DNA of 64,000 bases from Prevotella sp. Lineage in GTDB: Bacteria > Bacteroidota > Bacteroidia > Bacteroidales > Bacteroidaceae. The notes beneath the pieces are model-generated. The model was given only the letters and a program-made list of their open reading frames with translations. It searched no databases and was not told the DNA's origin. This document shows positions 18,940-27,782 of this stretch, piece by piece. Numbering within the stretch: position 1 is the first letter of the stretch; each line of letters starts with the position of its first letter. The stretch lies in the NCBI GenBank assembly GCA_017458125.1, contig JAFTGB010000042.1, positions 1 through 64,000 of the forward strand. Direction: 5' to 3'. A program made the translations under genes and the position numbers.

Positions 18940-20040
18940 TTAGAACCACTTCATCAACGAACGCAGGTAGGCCGTCAGCTCGGCGGCCATCTTCTGGTGC
19001 TGCCACTGGCTGGGATGCCAGGAGGCGCCGTAGCCGATGTCGCCCGTCTGCGGAGTGAAGTCGAAGCGATAGACCTCCGTGTCGCCGCCCTTGCGGGCTT
19101 CGTCGACCACGCTGTCAAGGGTCTTCCGGGCGATGTCGAGCTCCTTGCCGTTGAGCATGGAGCCGCAGAGGTAGACGATTTTGGCCTTGGGGTTATGGCC
19201 GCGCACCTGCTTGAGGAAGCGGACGTAGGCCTGGCGCAGCAGACGAGCGTCGTAGTTGTTGGTCGACAGGTCGTTGGTGCCAAGGTTGATGCACACCAGT
19301 TGCGGCTGGAAGCGGCTGAAGTCCCACCGCTCGGAACGGTCGTAGAGGTTGGTGTACTCGTACTCGGTGGTCATCACATTGTCGGGAGTGCCTGCCTTGG
19401 GACCGCCGTAGCTGCGGTAGACACCGATGCCCGAGCGCGCCACCACATGGGCCACGGCATCCAGACTGCGACAGGTCAGCTGGGCGTAGGTCAGGTAGTG
19501 GTTCTCGGTCTCGTACTCAAAGGGGTCGGTCATCTCCGTGCTCTCGTTGCCGTAGCCGCAGGTGATGCTGTTGCCTATGAACTCAATGGTGCGCCCAGGC
19601 AGGGCGGGAGGAGGCAGCAGACGGGCACCCCTGTCAAGGATGAAGCCGCGGAAGTCGGGCTTCAGGTCGTAGCCTTCTATGACGTACATCAGCCGCAGCG
19701 TGTGCTCGCCCTGCGGCAGTGCCGTGGCCACGGTCACCACGGAGTCGCGCTCGCCCATGAGGGCTACCTTGAAGGGCTCGGCCTTGTCGACCTGCGCCAT
19801 GAAGTAGCCGCTGCGGGGTTTAGCCCACAGCTTGACGGAGGTGCCGGTGAAGGCGATGTTGATTTGCGTGCCGGGGAAGGTAAAGCGCGGACGCTCGGGG
19901 TTCTGGAAGCAGATGCGTCCGACGTACTGGATGTTACGGTCAGTGGGACTGACGACGGTGCCCTGCAGGGGGAGCGTGGTACTGGCCTGTGCCGTGAAAG
20001 CGGCAAAGGCCGCTGATAAGAGTAGGATGATACGTCTCAT
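18940..20040 (-). CDS. CE2-type acetyl esterase (SGNH/GDSL hydrolase)
   Basis: CE2 esterases remove acetyl groups from plant polysaccharides. The 366-residue protein has a signal peptide (about 1-19), an N-terminal jelly-roll domain (RICFQNPERPRFTFPGTQINI, typical of CE2) to about 145, and an SGNH domain: IEFIGNSITCGYGNE (nucleophile Ser near 158), INLGTNDLS (near 255) and SWHPSQWQHQKMA (catalytic His near 341). Without a search, xylan or pectin as substrate cannot be told apart. Probably cotranscribed with the AraC regulator. Confidence 0.88.
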   Translation of the reverse strand: MRRIILLLSAAFAAFTAQASTTLPLQGTVVSPTDRNIQYVGRICFQNPERPRFTFPGTQINIAFTGTSVKLWAKPRSGYFMAQVDKAEPFKVALMGERDSVVTVATALPQGEHTLRLMYVIEGYDLKPDFRGFILDRGARLLPPPALPGRTIEFIGNSITCGYGNESTEMTDPFEYETENHYLTYAQLTCRSLDAVAHVVARSGIGVYRSYGGPKAGTPDNVMTTEYEYTNLYDRSERWDFSRFQPQLVCINLGTNDLSTNNYDARLLRQAYVRFLKQVRGHNPKAKIVYLCGSMLNGKELDIARKTLDSVVDEARKGGDTEVYRFDFTPQTGDIGYGASWHPSQWQHQKMAAELTAYLRSLMKWF

Positions 20041-20066
20041 AAAAGTAGGTTTTTAGTTTTCTGTGT

Positions 20067-20075
20067 GCAAATTTA
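20067..20075 (-). promoter_or_regulatory. -7 box of the CE2 esterase operon
   Basis: Minus strand TAAATTTGC, 27 bases upstream of the ATG at 20040. Confidence 0.55.
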
Positions 20076-20087
20076 CAAAAAAATGCT

Positions 20088-20095
20088 TAACTTTG
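20088..20095 (+). promoter_or_regulatory. -7 box of ruvB
   Basis: TAACTTTG followed by CAC, 21 bases before the ruvB ATG. Confidence 0.65.
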
Positions 20096-20115
20096 CACGC
20101 TAAAGACGAAAAAAC

Positions 20116-21156
20116 ATGATGGACGAAGATTTTGACATCCGACAAGAGCAGCTGTCGTCAAGCGAGAAGGAGTTCGAGAACGCTTTGCGCCCGTTGTCGT
20201 TCCGCGACTTCAGCGGACAGCAGCAGGTGGTGGAGAACTTAGAGGTGTTTGTCGAAGCAGCCAAGTATCGCGGTGAGCCCCTCGACCATGTGCTGCTGCA
20301 CGGACCCCCGGGACTGGGCAAGACCACGCTGAGCAACATCATTGCCAACGAACTGGGCGTGGGCTTTAAGATTACTTCCGGTCCCGTGCTCGACAAGCCC
20401 GGTGACTTGGCCGGCATCCTGACGTCGTTGGAGAGGAACGACGTGCTGTTCATCGACGAGATACACCGCCTGTCGCCCGTGGTCGAGGAGTATCTGTACT
20501 CGGCTATGGAGGACTACCGCATCGACATCATGATAGACAAAGGGCCGTCGGCACGCAGCATCCAGATAGACCTGAACCCCTTCACGCTGGTGGGTGCCAC
20601 CACACGCAGCGGACTGCTCACGGCACCGCTCAGGGCGCGCTTCGGCATCAACATGCACCTGCAATACTATGCACCGGAGACGCTGCAGCGCATCATTGAG
20701 CGCTCGGCCAGCATCCTGCGCGTACCCATCACCGGCGACGCCTCGATGGAGATAGCACGCCGCTCGCGCGGTACGCCACGTATTGCCAACGCCCTGCTGC
20801 GCCGCGTGCGCGACTTCGCACAGGTGAAGGGCACGGGACGCATAGACACTGGCATCACCCAGATAGCACTGACGGCACTCAACATCGACCAGTATGGACT
20901 GGACGAGATAGACAACCGCATACTGCTGACCATCATCGACAAGTTCCGGGGCGGTCCGGTGGGCGTCTCGACCATTGCCACCGCCATCGGCGAGGACAGC
21001 GGAACGCTGGAGGAGGTCTACGAACCCTTCCTCATCATGGAGGGTTTCATCAAGCGCACCCCCCGCGGCCGCATGGCGACGGAACTGGCTTACCGCCACT
21101 TCGGCCGTAATCCGTACACGGGCAACATCATGGAACCGGGACTGTTCGAAGAGTGA
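20116..21156 (+). CDS. ruvB: Holliday junction branch migration ATPase RuvB
   Basis: RuvB is the ring-shaped motor that drives branch migration with RuvA. The 346-residue protein has the RuvB signature [11 protein letters not shown], Walker A ([11 protein letters not shown]), Walker B ([11 protein letters not shown]), sensor 1 ([11 protein letters not shown] with arginine finger nearby) and the C-terminal winged helix ([26 protein letters not shown]). Full length. Two ATG codons stand together at 20116 and 20119; either could be used. A block of GTGAAAAGTGAAG-type words follows directly after the stop. Confidence 0.97.
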   Translation: MMDEDFDIRQEQLSSSEKEFENALRPLSFRDFSGQQQVVENLEVFVEAAKYRGEPLDHVLLHGPPGLGKTTLSNIIANELGVGFKITSGPVLDKPGDLAGILTSLERNDVLFIDEIHRLSPVVEEYLYSAMEDYRIDIMIDKGPSARSIQIDLNPFTLVGATTRSGLLTAPLRARFGINMHLQYYAPETLQRIIERSASILRVPITGDASMEIARRSRGTPRIANALLRRVRDFAQVKGTGRIDTGITQIALTALNIDQYGLDEIDNRILLTIIDKFRGGPVGVSTIATAIGEDSGTLEEVYEPFLIMEGFIKRTPRGRMATELAYRHFGRNPYTGNIMEPGLFEE

Positions 21157-21340
21157 AGAGTGAAAAGTGAAAAGTGAAGAGTGAAAACGGTAATCATAAA
21201 CTTCAAACATCACACTTCAAACTTCAAAGTATTCTCTTGCTTCTTGCCTCTTGCTTCTTGCTTCTAATAAATCGTAAATCGAAAATCGTAAATCGAAAAT
21301 AATAAGATGGTAAATCGTAAATCGATAAATGATGACTGCG
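21153..21340. repeat. Cluster of short word-like repeats between ruvB and coaD
   Basis: Three kinds of degenerate word follow one another: AGAGTGAAAAGTGAA (about 21153-21186), TTGCTTCTTGCCTC (about 21236-21267) and TAAATCGTAAATCGAAAA (about 21269-21330). The last type runs into the coaD start. The same kinds of words occur at 982-1010, 5190-5277 and 34090-34125. Confidence 0.75.
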
Positions 21341-21795
21341 GGCGGACCGGCGTCTTCGTGGGCTCGTTCAACCCGTTTACCGCAGGTCACGACTCGGTGG
21401 TGACGCGGGCACTGCCGCTGTTCGACCGAATGGTCATCGGCGTCGTGGGCGATCAGGTGCACAAACCGGACATGCCGTCGGCCGAGGAGCGCGTCAAGGC
21501 CATAGCCGAACTATACCGCGACGAGGAGCGCATCACGGTGAAACCGTACTACGGACTGGCCGTCGACTTCGCCAAAGCAGAAGGTGCCCGCTTCATCGTC
21601 AAGGGTGTGCGCAGCGTGAAGGACTTCGAGTACGAGCGTGACCAGGCCGACATCAACCGCATGATGAGCGGCGTGGAGACCATCCTGCTCCTGGCCGAGC
21701 CTCACCTGGCCAACATCAGCAGCTCCATGGTGCGCGAACTGCAGCACTTCGGTGCTGACGTCAGCAGCTTCCTTCCCAAGAAACCACGGCGTTAA
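21307..21795 (+). CDS. coaD: Phosphopantetheine adenylyltransferase
   Basis: CoaD makes dephospho-CoA from phosphopantetheine and ATP. The 162-residue protein has the nucleotidyltransferase motif GVFVGSFNPFTAGHDS (H in TxGH), the conserved core GVRSVKDFEYERDQ and the C-terminal ISSSMVREL. The family usually begins one or two residues before TGVFVGSF. Here the only in-frame ATG (21307) lies inside a TAAATCG repeat, which adds about ten residues (VNRKSINDDCG); a non-ATG start nearer the domain cannot be excluded. Twelve bases separate it from ybeY. Confidence 0.95.
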   Translation: MVNRKSINDDCGRTGVFVGSFNPFTAGHDSVVTRALPLFDRMVIGVVGDQVHKPDMPSAEERVKAIAELYRDEERITVKPYYGLAVDFAKAEGARFIVKGVRSVKDFEYERDQADINRMMSGVETILLLAEPHLANISSSMVRELQHFGADVSSFLPKKPRR

Positions 21796-21807
21796 TACCT
21801 ACAAACA

Positions 21808-22218
21808 ATGATAACCTACAACACTGAAAACGTCCGTTTCCCGCGCATCAAGCGCCGCAAAACCACGGCATGGATACGCCGCGTCGCCGCCACCTACGGC
21901 AAGAAGGTGGGCGAGGTGGGCTACCTGTTCTGCAACGACGACCACATCCTCAACGTCAACCGCGAATACTTAGGTCATGACTACTACACCGACATCATCA
22001 CCTTCGACTACGACGAAGGCGACACGCTGAACGGCGACCTCGTCATATCGTTAGACACAGTGCGCTCGAATGCGGAACTGTTCCACAAAGACTACGACGA
22101 GGAGCTGCACCGCGTCATCATACACGGCATACTGCACCTGTGCGGACTCAACGACAAAGGACCCGGCGAGCGCGAACAAATGGAGGCCGCCGAGAATGCT
22201 GCACTATCCCTGCGCTAA
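21808..22218 (+). CDS. ybeY: Endoribonuclease YbeY (16S rRNA maturation)
   Basis: YbeY is a metal-dependent RNase involved in 16S rRNA 3' maturation and ribosome quality control. The 136-residue protein keeps the family core (YLFCNDDHILNVNREYLGHDYYTDIITFDY) and the metal motif HGILHLCG. The third metal ligand, His in many bacteria (GYDH), is replaced by the GLNDKGPGE form, which to my knowledge is usual in Bacteroidota. It overlaps the convergent LOG-family gene by 15 bases at the 3' ends. Confidence 0.93.
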   Translation: MITYNTENVRFPRIKRRKTTAWIRRVAATYGKKVGEVGYLFCNDDHILNVNREYLGHDYYTDIITFDYDEGDTLNGDLVISLDTVRSNAELFHKDYDEELHRVIIHGILHLCGLNDKGPGEREQMEAAENAALSLR

Positions 22219-22740
22219 AAGACTGGTGATTTCATCGAAGCTCGACACCACCTGGATGTAGTTGCGCCACTGCTTCCGGGTGACTTTTTTCGTGTGCAGG
22301 TCGTCCAGCATGACAACAAGTCCGTCCCAGAACCCTTTCATGTTATAAAGGATAACCTTCTTGTCGTGAAAGTCCATGGTGGCTGAAGCGGCCATGGTGA
22401 ACAGCTCGTCCAGCGTGCCGATGCCGCCCGGAAGGGCTATGAACGCGTCGCTCTGGTCCATCATCAGCTGCTTGCGGTCGTTCAGGTTGTCGCACAGGAT
22501 TTCCACGTCCACATACTGCGAGATGCGCCCTTCCTTCGCGACAATTTCCGGAATGATGCCGATGACACGCCCGCCCGACTCGTGCACGGCCTTGGCCACA
22601 CACTCCATCAGCCCGCAGTTCACACCGCCATACACCAGCGTATGGCCCTCCTGTGCTATCCACTGCCCCAACGCTTTCGTCAGTTCAAAGAAGTCGTGGT
22701 CTATCTGTTGGTTAGCAGAACAAAAAACTCCTATCTTCAT
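22204..22740 (-). CDS. LOG-family protein (nucleoside 5'-monophosphate phosphoribohydrolase-like)
   Basis: LOG proteins release the base from (cytokinin-like) nucleoside monophosphates; bacterial members are often of unknown role. The 178-residue protein has KIGVFCSANQQI at the start, the Rossmann-type GGVNCGLM and the signature PGGIGTLDELF with its catalytic Glu. The ATG at 22740 is chosen because the promoter lies directly upstream and the longer frame runs through a palindromic array. Confidence 0.9.
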   Translation of the reverse strand: MKIGVFCSANQQIDHDFFELTKALGQWIAQEGHTLVYGGVNCGLMECVAKAVHESGGRVIGIIPEIVAKEGRISQYVDVEILCDNLNDRKQLMMDQSDAFIALPGGIGTLDELFTMAASATMDFHDKKVILYNMKGFWDGLVVMLDDLHTKKVTRKQWRNYIQVVSSFDEITSLLAQG

Positions 22741-22747
22741 ATTATCG

Positions 22748-22756
22748 GCAAAAATA
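22748..22756 (-). promoter_or_regulatory. -7 box of the LOG-family gene
   Basis: Minus strand TATTTTTGC, 8 bases upstream of the ATG, so the leader would be very short. Confidence 0.55.
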
Positions 22757-22890
22757 CAAAAAATCTGGGAAAACACCAAAATTATTCTGCAACTTTTGTT
22801 CAATCCATTAGCGACAAACCACTTGTCGATGCCGCACAATCCCCTACCCGACGCACGGGAAACGCTATTTTTATGCCTCACAATAAACAT

Positions 22891-23010
22891 TTCTCCGTAG
22901 TTCTCGTAAAATTTTCCGTAATTCTTCTCCATTTTTTCCGTAATTCTTGGGAGGAATTACGGAAAAAATGGAGAGGAATTACGGAGAAAAATAAAAAGAA
23001 GTACGGAAAA
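22891..23010. repeat. 22-bp-phased inverted array A (3 direct + 3 inverted units)
   Basis: The unit is a T-run followed by CCGTAATTC. Its CCG lies at 22895, 22916 and 22938, and the inverse CGG at 22960, 22982 and 23004: periods of 21 or 22 bases throughout. The inner parts (TTCCGTAATTC with CTCCA spacer) are exact inverse copies around 22950. It lies in the gap between the LOG gene (minus) and the DEAD-box gene (plus); the rest of that 456-base gap shows no coding sequence that I recognise. Confidence 0.85.
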
Positions 23011-23163
23011 TCTGAAAAAAAGGACGATAAAAAGCAGGTTTATCAGCCAGCACGCGGTGGTTTACTGAGCATCGGCGGCGGGATTGGCTATGATAAAATG
23101 TGATAAAACGGGGCAAACCCGATAATTTCCTTATATTTATTTCTTATTTGTAAAAAGATGTCG

Positions 23164-23171
23164 TACCTTTG
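23164..23171 (+). promoter_or_regulatory. -7 box of the DEAD-box helicase gene
   Basis: TACCTTTG followed by CAGACG. It lies inside the longest open frame, so the ATG at 23158 cannot be the start for this transcript. Confidence 0.65.
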
Positions 23172-23196
23172 CAGACGAATTAGAAAGTTATTGATA

Positions 23197-25086
23197 TTGA
23201 AGACATTTGAAGAACTTGGTGTCAGCGAAGGGATTCGCCGCGCCATCGAGGAGATGGGCTTCGTACAGCCCATGCCCGTACAGGAGGAAGTAATACCTTA
23301 CTTGTTAGGTAACCAAAACGACGTCATCGCGCTGGCCCAGACGGGAACGGGCAAGACGGCGGCATTCGGCATACCCGTACTGCAACGCATTGCCGACAAG
23401 CCGCGACCGCTGATGGGCGAGATAGGACGCGGGCTGCCGCAGGCACTCATCCTGGCCCCCACACGCGAACTGTGCCTGCAGATAGCCGACGACCTGCGCG
23501 ACTTCGCCAAGTATCTGGAGGGCATCCACATCGAAGCCGTCTACGGCGGCGCCTCCATCGAACAGCAGATACGTGCGCTGAGGAAAGGCGTGCAGGTGGT
23601 TGTGGCCACACCGGGACGGCTCATTGACCTGATGAAGCGCGGCGTGGCACGTCTGGACGACGTGTATAACGTGGTGCTGGACGAGGCCGACGAGATGCTG
23701 AACATGGGGTTTTCGGAGAGCATCGACCACATTCTGGAGGGCATACCCGAGCAGCATAACACGCTGCTCTTCTCGGCGACGATGAGCCGCGAGATAGAAC
23801 GCATTGCCAAGGGCTATCTGCACGACTACAAGGAGATAGTGGTGGGCAGCCGAAACGAGGGCGCCGAGCACGTCAACCACGTCTACTACATGGTGAACGC
23901 CAAGGACAAGTACCTGGCGCTGAAACGCATCGTGGACTACAACCCGCGCATCTTCGCCATCATCTTCTGCAGGACGAAGGCCGAGACGCAGGAGGTGGCC
24001 GACAAGCTGATACGTGACGGATACAACGCCGAAAGCCTGCATGGCGACCTGTCGCAGCAGCAGCGCGACCTGACCATGCAGAAGTTCCGACAGCACACCG
24101 TACAGCTCCTTGTGGCCACCGACGTGGCCGCACGCGGACTGGACGTGGACGACCTGACGCACGTCATCAACTACGGACTGCCTGACGACATCGAGAACTA
24201 CACGCACCGCTCCGGACGAACGGGACGCGCCGGCAAGAAGGGCACAAGCCTGTGCATCGTCCACTCGCGCGAGAAGCACAAGATTCGCAACATCGAGAAG
24301 GTGATAGGCAAGCAGTTTGAACAGGGACAGATACCGTCGGCCGAGGAGATATGCAAGAAGCAGCTCTACAAGGTGATGGACCAGATAGTGAAGGCTGACG
24401 TCGACGAGGAACAGATAGCTCCCTTCATGCAGGACATCAGCCGCTACTTCGAGTATGTGGACAAGGACGACCTCATCAAGAAGATTGTGTCGCTGGAGTT
24501 CGGCAAGTTCTTAGCTTACTACAAGAACGCACCGGAGATACTGCCTGTTACCCCGAAGAGCAGAGAGGAAAGGGGAGAAAGAAAAGAGAAAGAGAGAGGC
24601 AAAGGTAACCACAAGCGCCAACCGACAAACGACAGACGTCAAACGACAGAAGGGTACCGCAAGCTCTTCATCAACCTGGGCAAGAAGGACGGCTTCTACC
24701 CGGGCGAGCTGATGCAGTTCCTGAACAAGCACCTGCACGGCCACGTGGACGTGGGCCACATAGACCTGCTGCAGACCATGTCGTACTTCGAGGTGCCGGA
24801 GGAGGATGCCCAGCGTGTCATGAAGTATGTCAGCGGCCAGCAATACAAAGGCCGCGACGTCCGCTGCAACGATGCCAACGAAGGCAGCAAGCCCTCCCGC
24901 TCCCCCAAAAGAACCGCCTCCCCCACCAAACCCACAAAGCCCACAAAACCCGCCAAACCCACCAAACCCATCAGAAAAGAAGACTGGATGCAGTTCCTCA
25001 ACCCCAAAGGCATGAAACTGAAAGGCGAAATCCCCAACTTCGAGGAAGAAGGCTGGGCCATCCGCAAACCCAGAAAGAAGAAATAA
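23197..25086 (+). CDS. DEAD-box RNA helicase with C-terminal DbpA-type RNA-binding domain
   Basis: ATP-dependent RNA helicases of this type help ribosome assembly or RNA turnover. The protein (about 629 residues from a TTG start at 23197, KTFEELGVSEGIRRAIEEMG) has the Q motif, AQTGTGKT (I), PTREL (Ia), TPGR (Ib), DEAD (II), SAT (III), ARGLDVDDLTHVINYGLP (V) and HRSGRTGRAG (VI). A basic linker (about 455-490) is built from short repeats. A DbpA-type domain (RKLFINLGKKDGFYPGELM to about 575) and a Thr-Lys-Pro/Ala-Lys-Pro repeat tail follow. The TTG start is preferred because the promoter lies just upstream and homologues begin with KTFEELG. Confidence 0.93.
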   Translation: MKTFEELGVSEGIRRAIEEMGFVQPMPVQEEVIPYLLGNQNDVIALAQTGTGKTAAFGIPVLQRIADKPRPLMGEIGRGLPQALILAPTRELCLQIADDLRDFAKYLEGIHIEAVYGGASIEQQIRALRKGVQVVVATPGRLIDLMKRGVARLDDVYNVVLDEADEMLNMGFSESIDHILEGIPEQHNTLLFSATMSREIERIAKGYLHDYKEIVVGSRNEGAEHVNHVYYMVNAKDKYLALKRIVDYNPRIFAIIFCRTKAETQEVADKLIRDGYNAESLHGDLSQQQRDLTMQKFRQHTVQLLVATDVAARGLDVDDLTHVINYGLPDDIENYTHRSGRTGRAGKKGTSLCIVHSREKHKIRNIEKVIGKQFEQGQIPSAEEICKKQLYKVMDQIVKADVDEEQIAPFMQDISRYFEYVDKDDLIKKIVSLEFGKFLAYYKNAPEILPVTPKSREERGERKEKERGKGNHKRQPTNDRRQTTEGYRKLFINLGKKDGFYPGELMQFLNKHLHGHVDVGHIDLLQTMSYFEVPEEDAQRVMKYVSGQQYKGRDVRCNDANEGSKPSRSPKRTASPTKPTKPTKPAKPTKPIRKEDWMQFLNPKGMKLKGEIPNFEEEGWAIRKPRKKK

Positions 25087-25092
25087 CAGAAA

Positions 25093-25129
25093 AGAGGCTG
25101 TGTCACATTGGAACACAGCCTCTATTTTT
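25093..25129. terminator. Rho-independent terminator
   Basis: AGAGGCTGTGT (25093-25103) pairs perfectly with ACACAGCCTCT (25113-25123), followed by ATTTTT. It lies 6 bases after the DEAD-box gene and can also serve the convergent lipoprotein gene, since an A-rich run precedes it. Confidence 0.85.
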
Positions 25130-25151
25130 GCAGTTCTACTATTGTTTGTGC

Positions 25152-25565
25152 TTACTTCACCTGGGCAATAGTAACACCTTTATGAATGGTAACAGTCCAC
25201 TGCGACACGACTTTCTGGGTACTCTTGTTGGTCACGCTGATAGTGATGACTATATTGGCCTCCTCGTTAGTCCAGTCTATACCGCTAAAAGCAGCTTCAA
25301 TCTGGCTTTTATAAATCTGGATAGCCTGGTCGGCAGCAGTCTTGGCTGCAGCATCTGAAGTATAGCTGGCGGTTTCGCTCTTGCTGATACCCTTCTTTAA
25401 CGTTTCGATGTCCGAATCCTTGAACGAACCCTGATTCTTCACATCAACACTGGCTGACATGGTGTAAAGGGTTGTCACGTTGTCGTCATCTTTGCCGCAC
25501 GACTGCACGGCCATACCCATCACTACCACCAGCAGTGTGAGCATCAATGTCTGAATCTTTTTCAT
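25152..25565 (-). CDS. Small lipoprotein of unknown function
   Basis: A 137-residue protein with a lipoprotein signal (MKKIQTLMLTLLVVVMGMA, lipobox ending in VQSC near residue 23). The mature part alternates Ser/Thr/Lys-rich strands (ANIVITISVTNKSTQKV near 107-121) with a helical middle (AAAKTAADQAIQIYKSQIE). I recognise no family. A promoter (25597-25605) and a terminator on the far side suggest a single-gene transcript. Confidence 0.8.
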   Translation of the reverse strand: MKKIQTLMLTLLVVVMGMAVQSCGKDDDNVTTLYTMSASVDVKNQGSFKDSDIETLKKGISKSETASYTSDAAAKTAADQAIQIYKSQIEAAFSGIDWTNEEANIVITISVTNKSTQKVVSQWTVTIHKGVTIAQVK

Positions 25566-25596
25566 TTTTTTCTATAAATATTTGTTGAAATCATTT

Positions 25597-25605
25597 GCAA
25601 AGGTA
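25597..25605 (-). promoter_or_regulatory. -7 box of the small lipoprotein gene
   Basis: Minus strand TACCTTTGC, 31 bases upstream of the ATG. Confidence 0.6.
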
Positions 25606-25640
25606 ACTCTTTTTCTTGAATGTACCAAACTTTTTGATGT

Positions 25641-27767
25641 TTATTTTGCACCTATTTCCTTTAAAAGCCTGTCGGCGTGTCCCCAACGGTCCATCATGTA
25701 GAGCATGTAACGCACGTCGACGTTGATGGTTCGGGCCAGCTGGCGGTCGAAGAAGATGTCGCTGCTGAGCGAGTCCCAGTTGCCGTCGAAGGCCAATCCG
25801 AGGAGTTCGCCCTTGCCATTGAAGATAGGTGAGCCAGAGTTGCCACCCGTGATGTCGTTGTTCGACAGGAAGCAGAGCTGCAGGGTGCCCGTCAGCGCGT
25901 CAGCATAGCGGCCGAAGTCCTTCTCGGCCATGAGCTGGTGCATGACGGGTTCGGCAAAATACTCGAAGTTCTGGTCGGCCAGCTGCATCTTGTCCCACAA
26001 CGAGCGCGCCGTGGTATAGTAGCCGGAGGGACGTCCGCCCAGCGTGTACTCGCCAATCTGGCCGTAGGTCATGCGCAGCGTGAAGTTGGCGTCCGAGTAA
26101 TTGGGCATGTCCTGTTCCATGCGCAACACGGCGGCGCACAGCAGGCGCTCCTGCTCGTTGATGTCAAGACTGAGCTGCTGGCGGTCAGTGCTGATTTTGG
26201 AACGCAGCTCGCTAATGGACAGGCCGTACTGCACGCCGAGGTCCTTCAGGTAACTCTTGCGGTTGAAGTAGACGGGCTTGCCCGTCTGCATCAGCACTGA
26301 CTTGCTGTAGAGGGCCTTGACGTAGGCCTCGCAGTCGCCGTGGAACTTCTCGTCGACAGTCTTGTAGAAGTCTGGCAGGTAGTTGGGGTCGGTCACCTGC
26401 TCGCGGTAGTTCTTCATCAGGGCGGCTAAGATTTCCTGGTCGGTGGCCTCGTCCCACTCGTCGCTGTTGTCGGAAAACTCGTAATACTGCTTCTTGGGTT
26501 TTGACTTCGGACCCTTCACCTCTTTGCCCCACTGCACAAACCAGGAGCGGTTGGTCAGCTGGTCTTGCAGGAAGAAGGTCTCGTTGAAGAGCGTACGGAT
26601 GCGCGTCAGCTCCTTGCGCTTCTGGTAGAGCTGTGCCATCTTGTCGAAGTTGAGAGCTGAGAGGTGAACGTTTGAAGCGGAGCATTTGGCGGTGTCTAAC
26701 CACTGCCGTATCTTGGCCTCATACTGCTGCTTCTGCTGGATGAGACCGATGGAGTCGATGCACTTGTTCATGCCTATGGAGTTCTTCCAGTAATTGCTGG
26801 AGGTGGCATACTTGGTGTCGTACTTGATGCGCACGGCCTCCGAGGCACGCATGTGACGCAGCATGATGCCCTGCTTTAGACCACGCACCTGGACACGCGG
26901 CGCATTGATGGCATCGCGACGCTCCTGAATGCCGTAGCTCGACAGGTAGCGGCTGGTGCTGCCGGGATAGCCCATAATCATGCAGAAGTCGCCGGGCTTG
27001 TAGCCCTGCAGCGACACGGGAGCCCACGACTTGGGGTGGTAGGGCACGTTGTCCTTGGCGTACTTGGCCGGTCCGCCCGTCTTGGGGTCGCAGTAGATGC
27101 GGAACACGGAGTAGTCGCAGGTCTGGCGCGGCCACATCCAGTTGTCGGTCTCGCCACCGAACTTACCCATCGACTTTGGAACGGTGAACACCAAGCGCAC
27201 GTCCTCGAAGTCGCGGTAGGTGGTGCAATAGAACTTGTTGCCCTCATAGAACGGCTTCAGCTCGACACGCAGCGTAGAGTCCTTGGCACGGATATCCTTC
27301 AGCCACGCGTTCTCGATGGAGTCGACCTTGGCGGCCTGCTCCTCCGTGTTCAGCCCTTTCAGCAGGGGCAGCACCTGGTCGCTGACGTCCTTCTGGTCTA
27401 TCATGAAGCTGACGAAGAGGTCCTCGTTGGGCAGCTCCTCCTCATAGCTCTTGGCCACAAAGCCGTTCAGCAGGTAGTCGTGCTCCACGGTAGAGTGGCG
27501 GCGGATGGCGTCGAAGCCGCAGTGGTGATTGGTGAACACCAGACCGTCGGGGCTGACGACGACACCCGAGCAGTAGCCGCCGAAGTTGACGACATTGTTC
27601 TTGACGGCATGGTCGCCCTGATACAGCTGCTCCATGGGCAGCTGGAAGCCGTAGCCCTTCATCTGGTCGTACACGGCAGCAGGCAGGTCAAACAGTGTCC
27701 ACATGCCTTCGTCGGCATTGGCTCCAATGGAGCACAGACACATCAGTGATAAGAGTAGTTTCTTCAT
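25641..27767 (-). CDS. S46-family dipeptidyl-peptidase (DPP7-like)
   Basis: S46 peptidases act in the periplasm, removing N-terminal dipeptides from oligopeptides. The 708-residue protein has a signal peptide, the segment DEGMWTLFDLP typical of the family, the catalytic His in FTNHHCGFDA (near 81), the Asp probably in TCDYSVFR, and the Ser in TGGNSGSPIF (near 645). Eighteen residues after the Ser stands Gly (LAFDGNW), as in DPP7 (hydrophobic P1), rather than the Arg of DPP11 (acidic P1). The specificity call is by motif memory. Last gene of the operon that starts at 31718. Confidence 0.93.
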   Translation of the reverse strand: MKKLLLSLMCLCSIGANADEGMWTLFDLPAAVYDQMKGYGFQLPMEQLYQGDHAVKNNVVNFGGYCSGVVVSPDGLVFTNHHCGFDAIRRHSTVEHDYLLNGFVAKSYEEELPNEDLFVSFMIDQKDVSDQVLPLLKGLNTEEQAAKVDSIENAWLKDIRAKDSTLRVELKPFYEGNKFYCTTYRDFEDVRLVFTVPKSMGKFGGETDNWMWPRQTCDYSVFRIYCDPKTGGPAKYAKDNVPYHPKSWAPVSLQGYKPGDFCMIMGYPGSTSRYLSSYGIQERRDAINAPRVQVRGLKQGIMLRHMRASEAVRIKYDTKYATSSNYWKNSIGMNKCIDSIGLIQQKQQYEAKIRQWLDTAKCSASNVHLSALNFDKMAQLYQKRKELTRIRTLFNETFFLQDQLTNRSWFVQWGKEVKGPKSKPKKQYYEFSDNSDEWDEATDQEILAALMKNYREQVTDPNYLPDFYKTVDEKFHGDCEAYVKALYSKSVLMQTGKPVYFNRKSYLKDLGVQYGLSISELRSKISTDRQQLSLDINEQERLLCAAVLRMEQDMPNYSDANFTLRMTYGQIGEYTLGGRPSGYYTTARSLWDKMQLADQNFEYFAEPVMHQLMAEKDFGRYADALTGTLQLCFLSNNDITGGNSGSPIFNGKGELLGLAFDGNWDSLSSDIFFDRQLARTINVDVRYMLYMMDRWGHADRLLKEIGAK

Positions 27768-27782
27768 TCTGTACTAATATGG

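Noticed and set aside
12847-20040. Complete polysaccharide utilisation locus
   Set aside because: No SusC/SusD pair is in the window; described as a pectin-related enzyme and regulator cluster.
22204-22932. Longer LOG-family protein starting at 22932
   Set aside because: The extra 64 residues would translate the palindromic array and the promoter region; homologues start with MKIGVFCS.
22891-23010. Array A as a CRISPR array
   Set aside because: The units are inverted in the second half, there are no unique spacers of 30-40 bases, and no cas gene is present.
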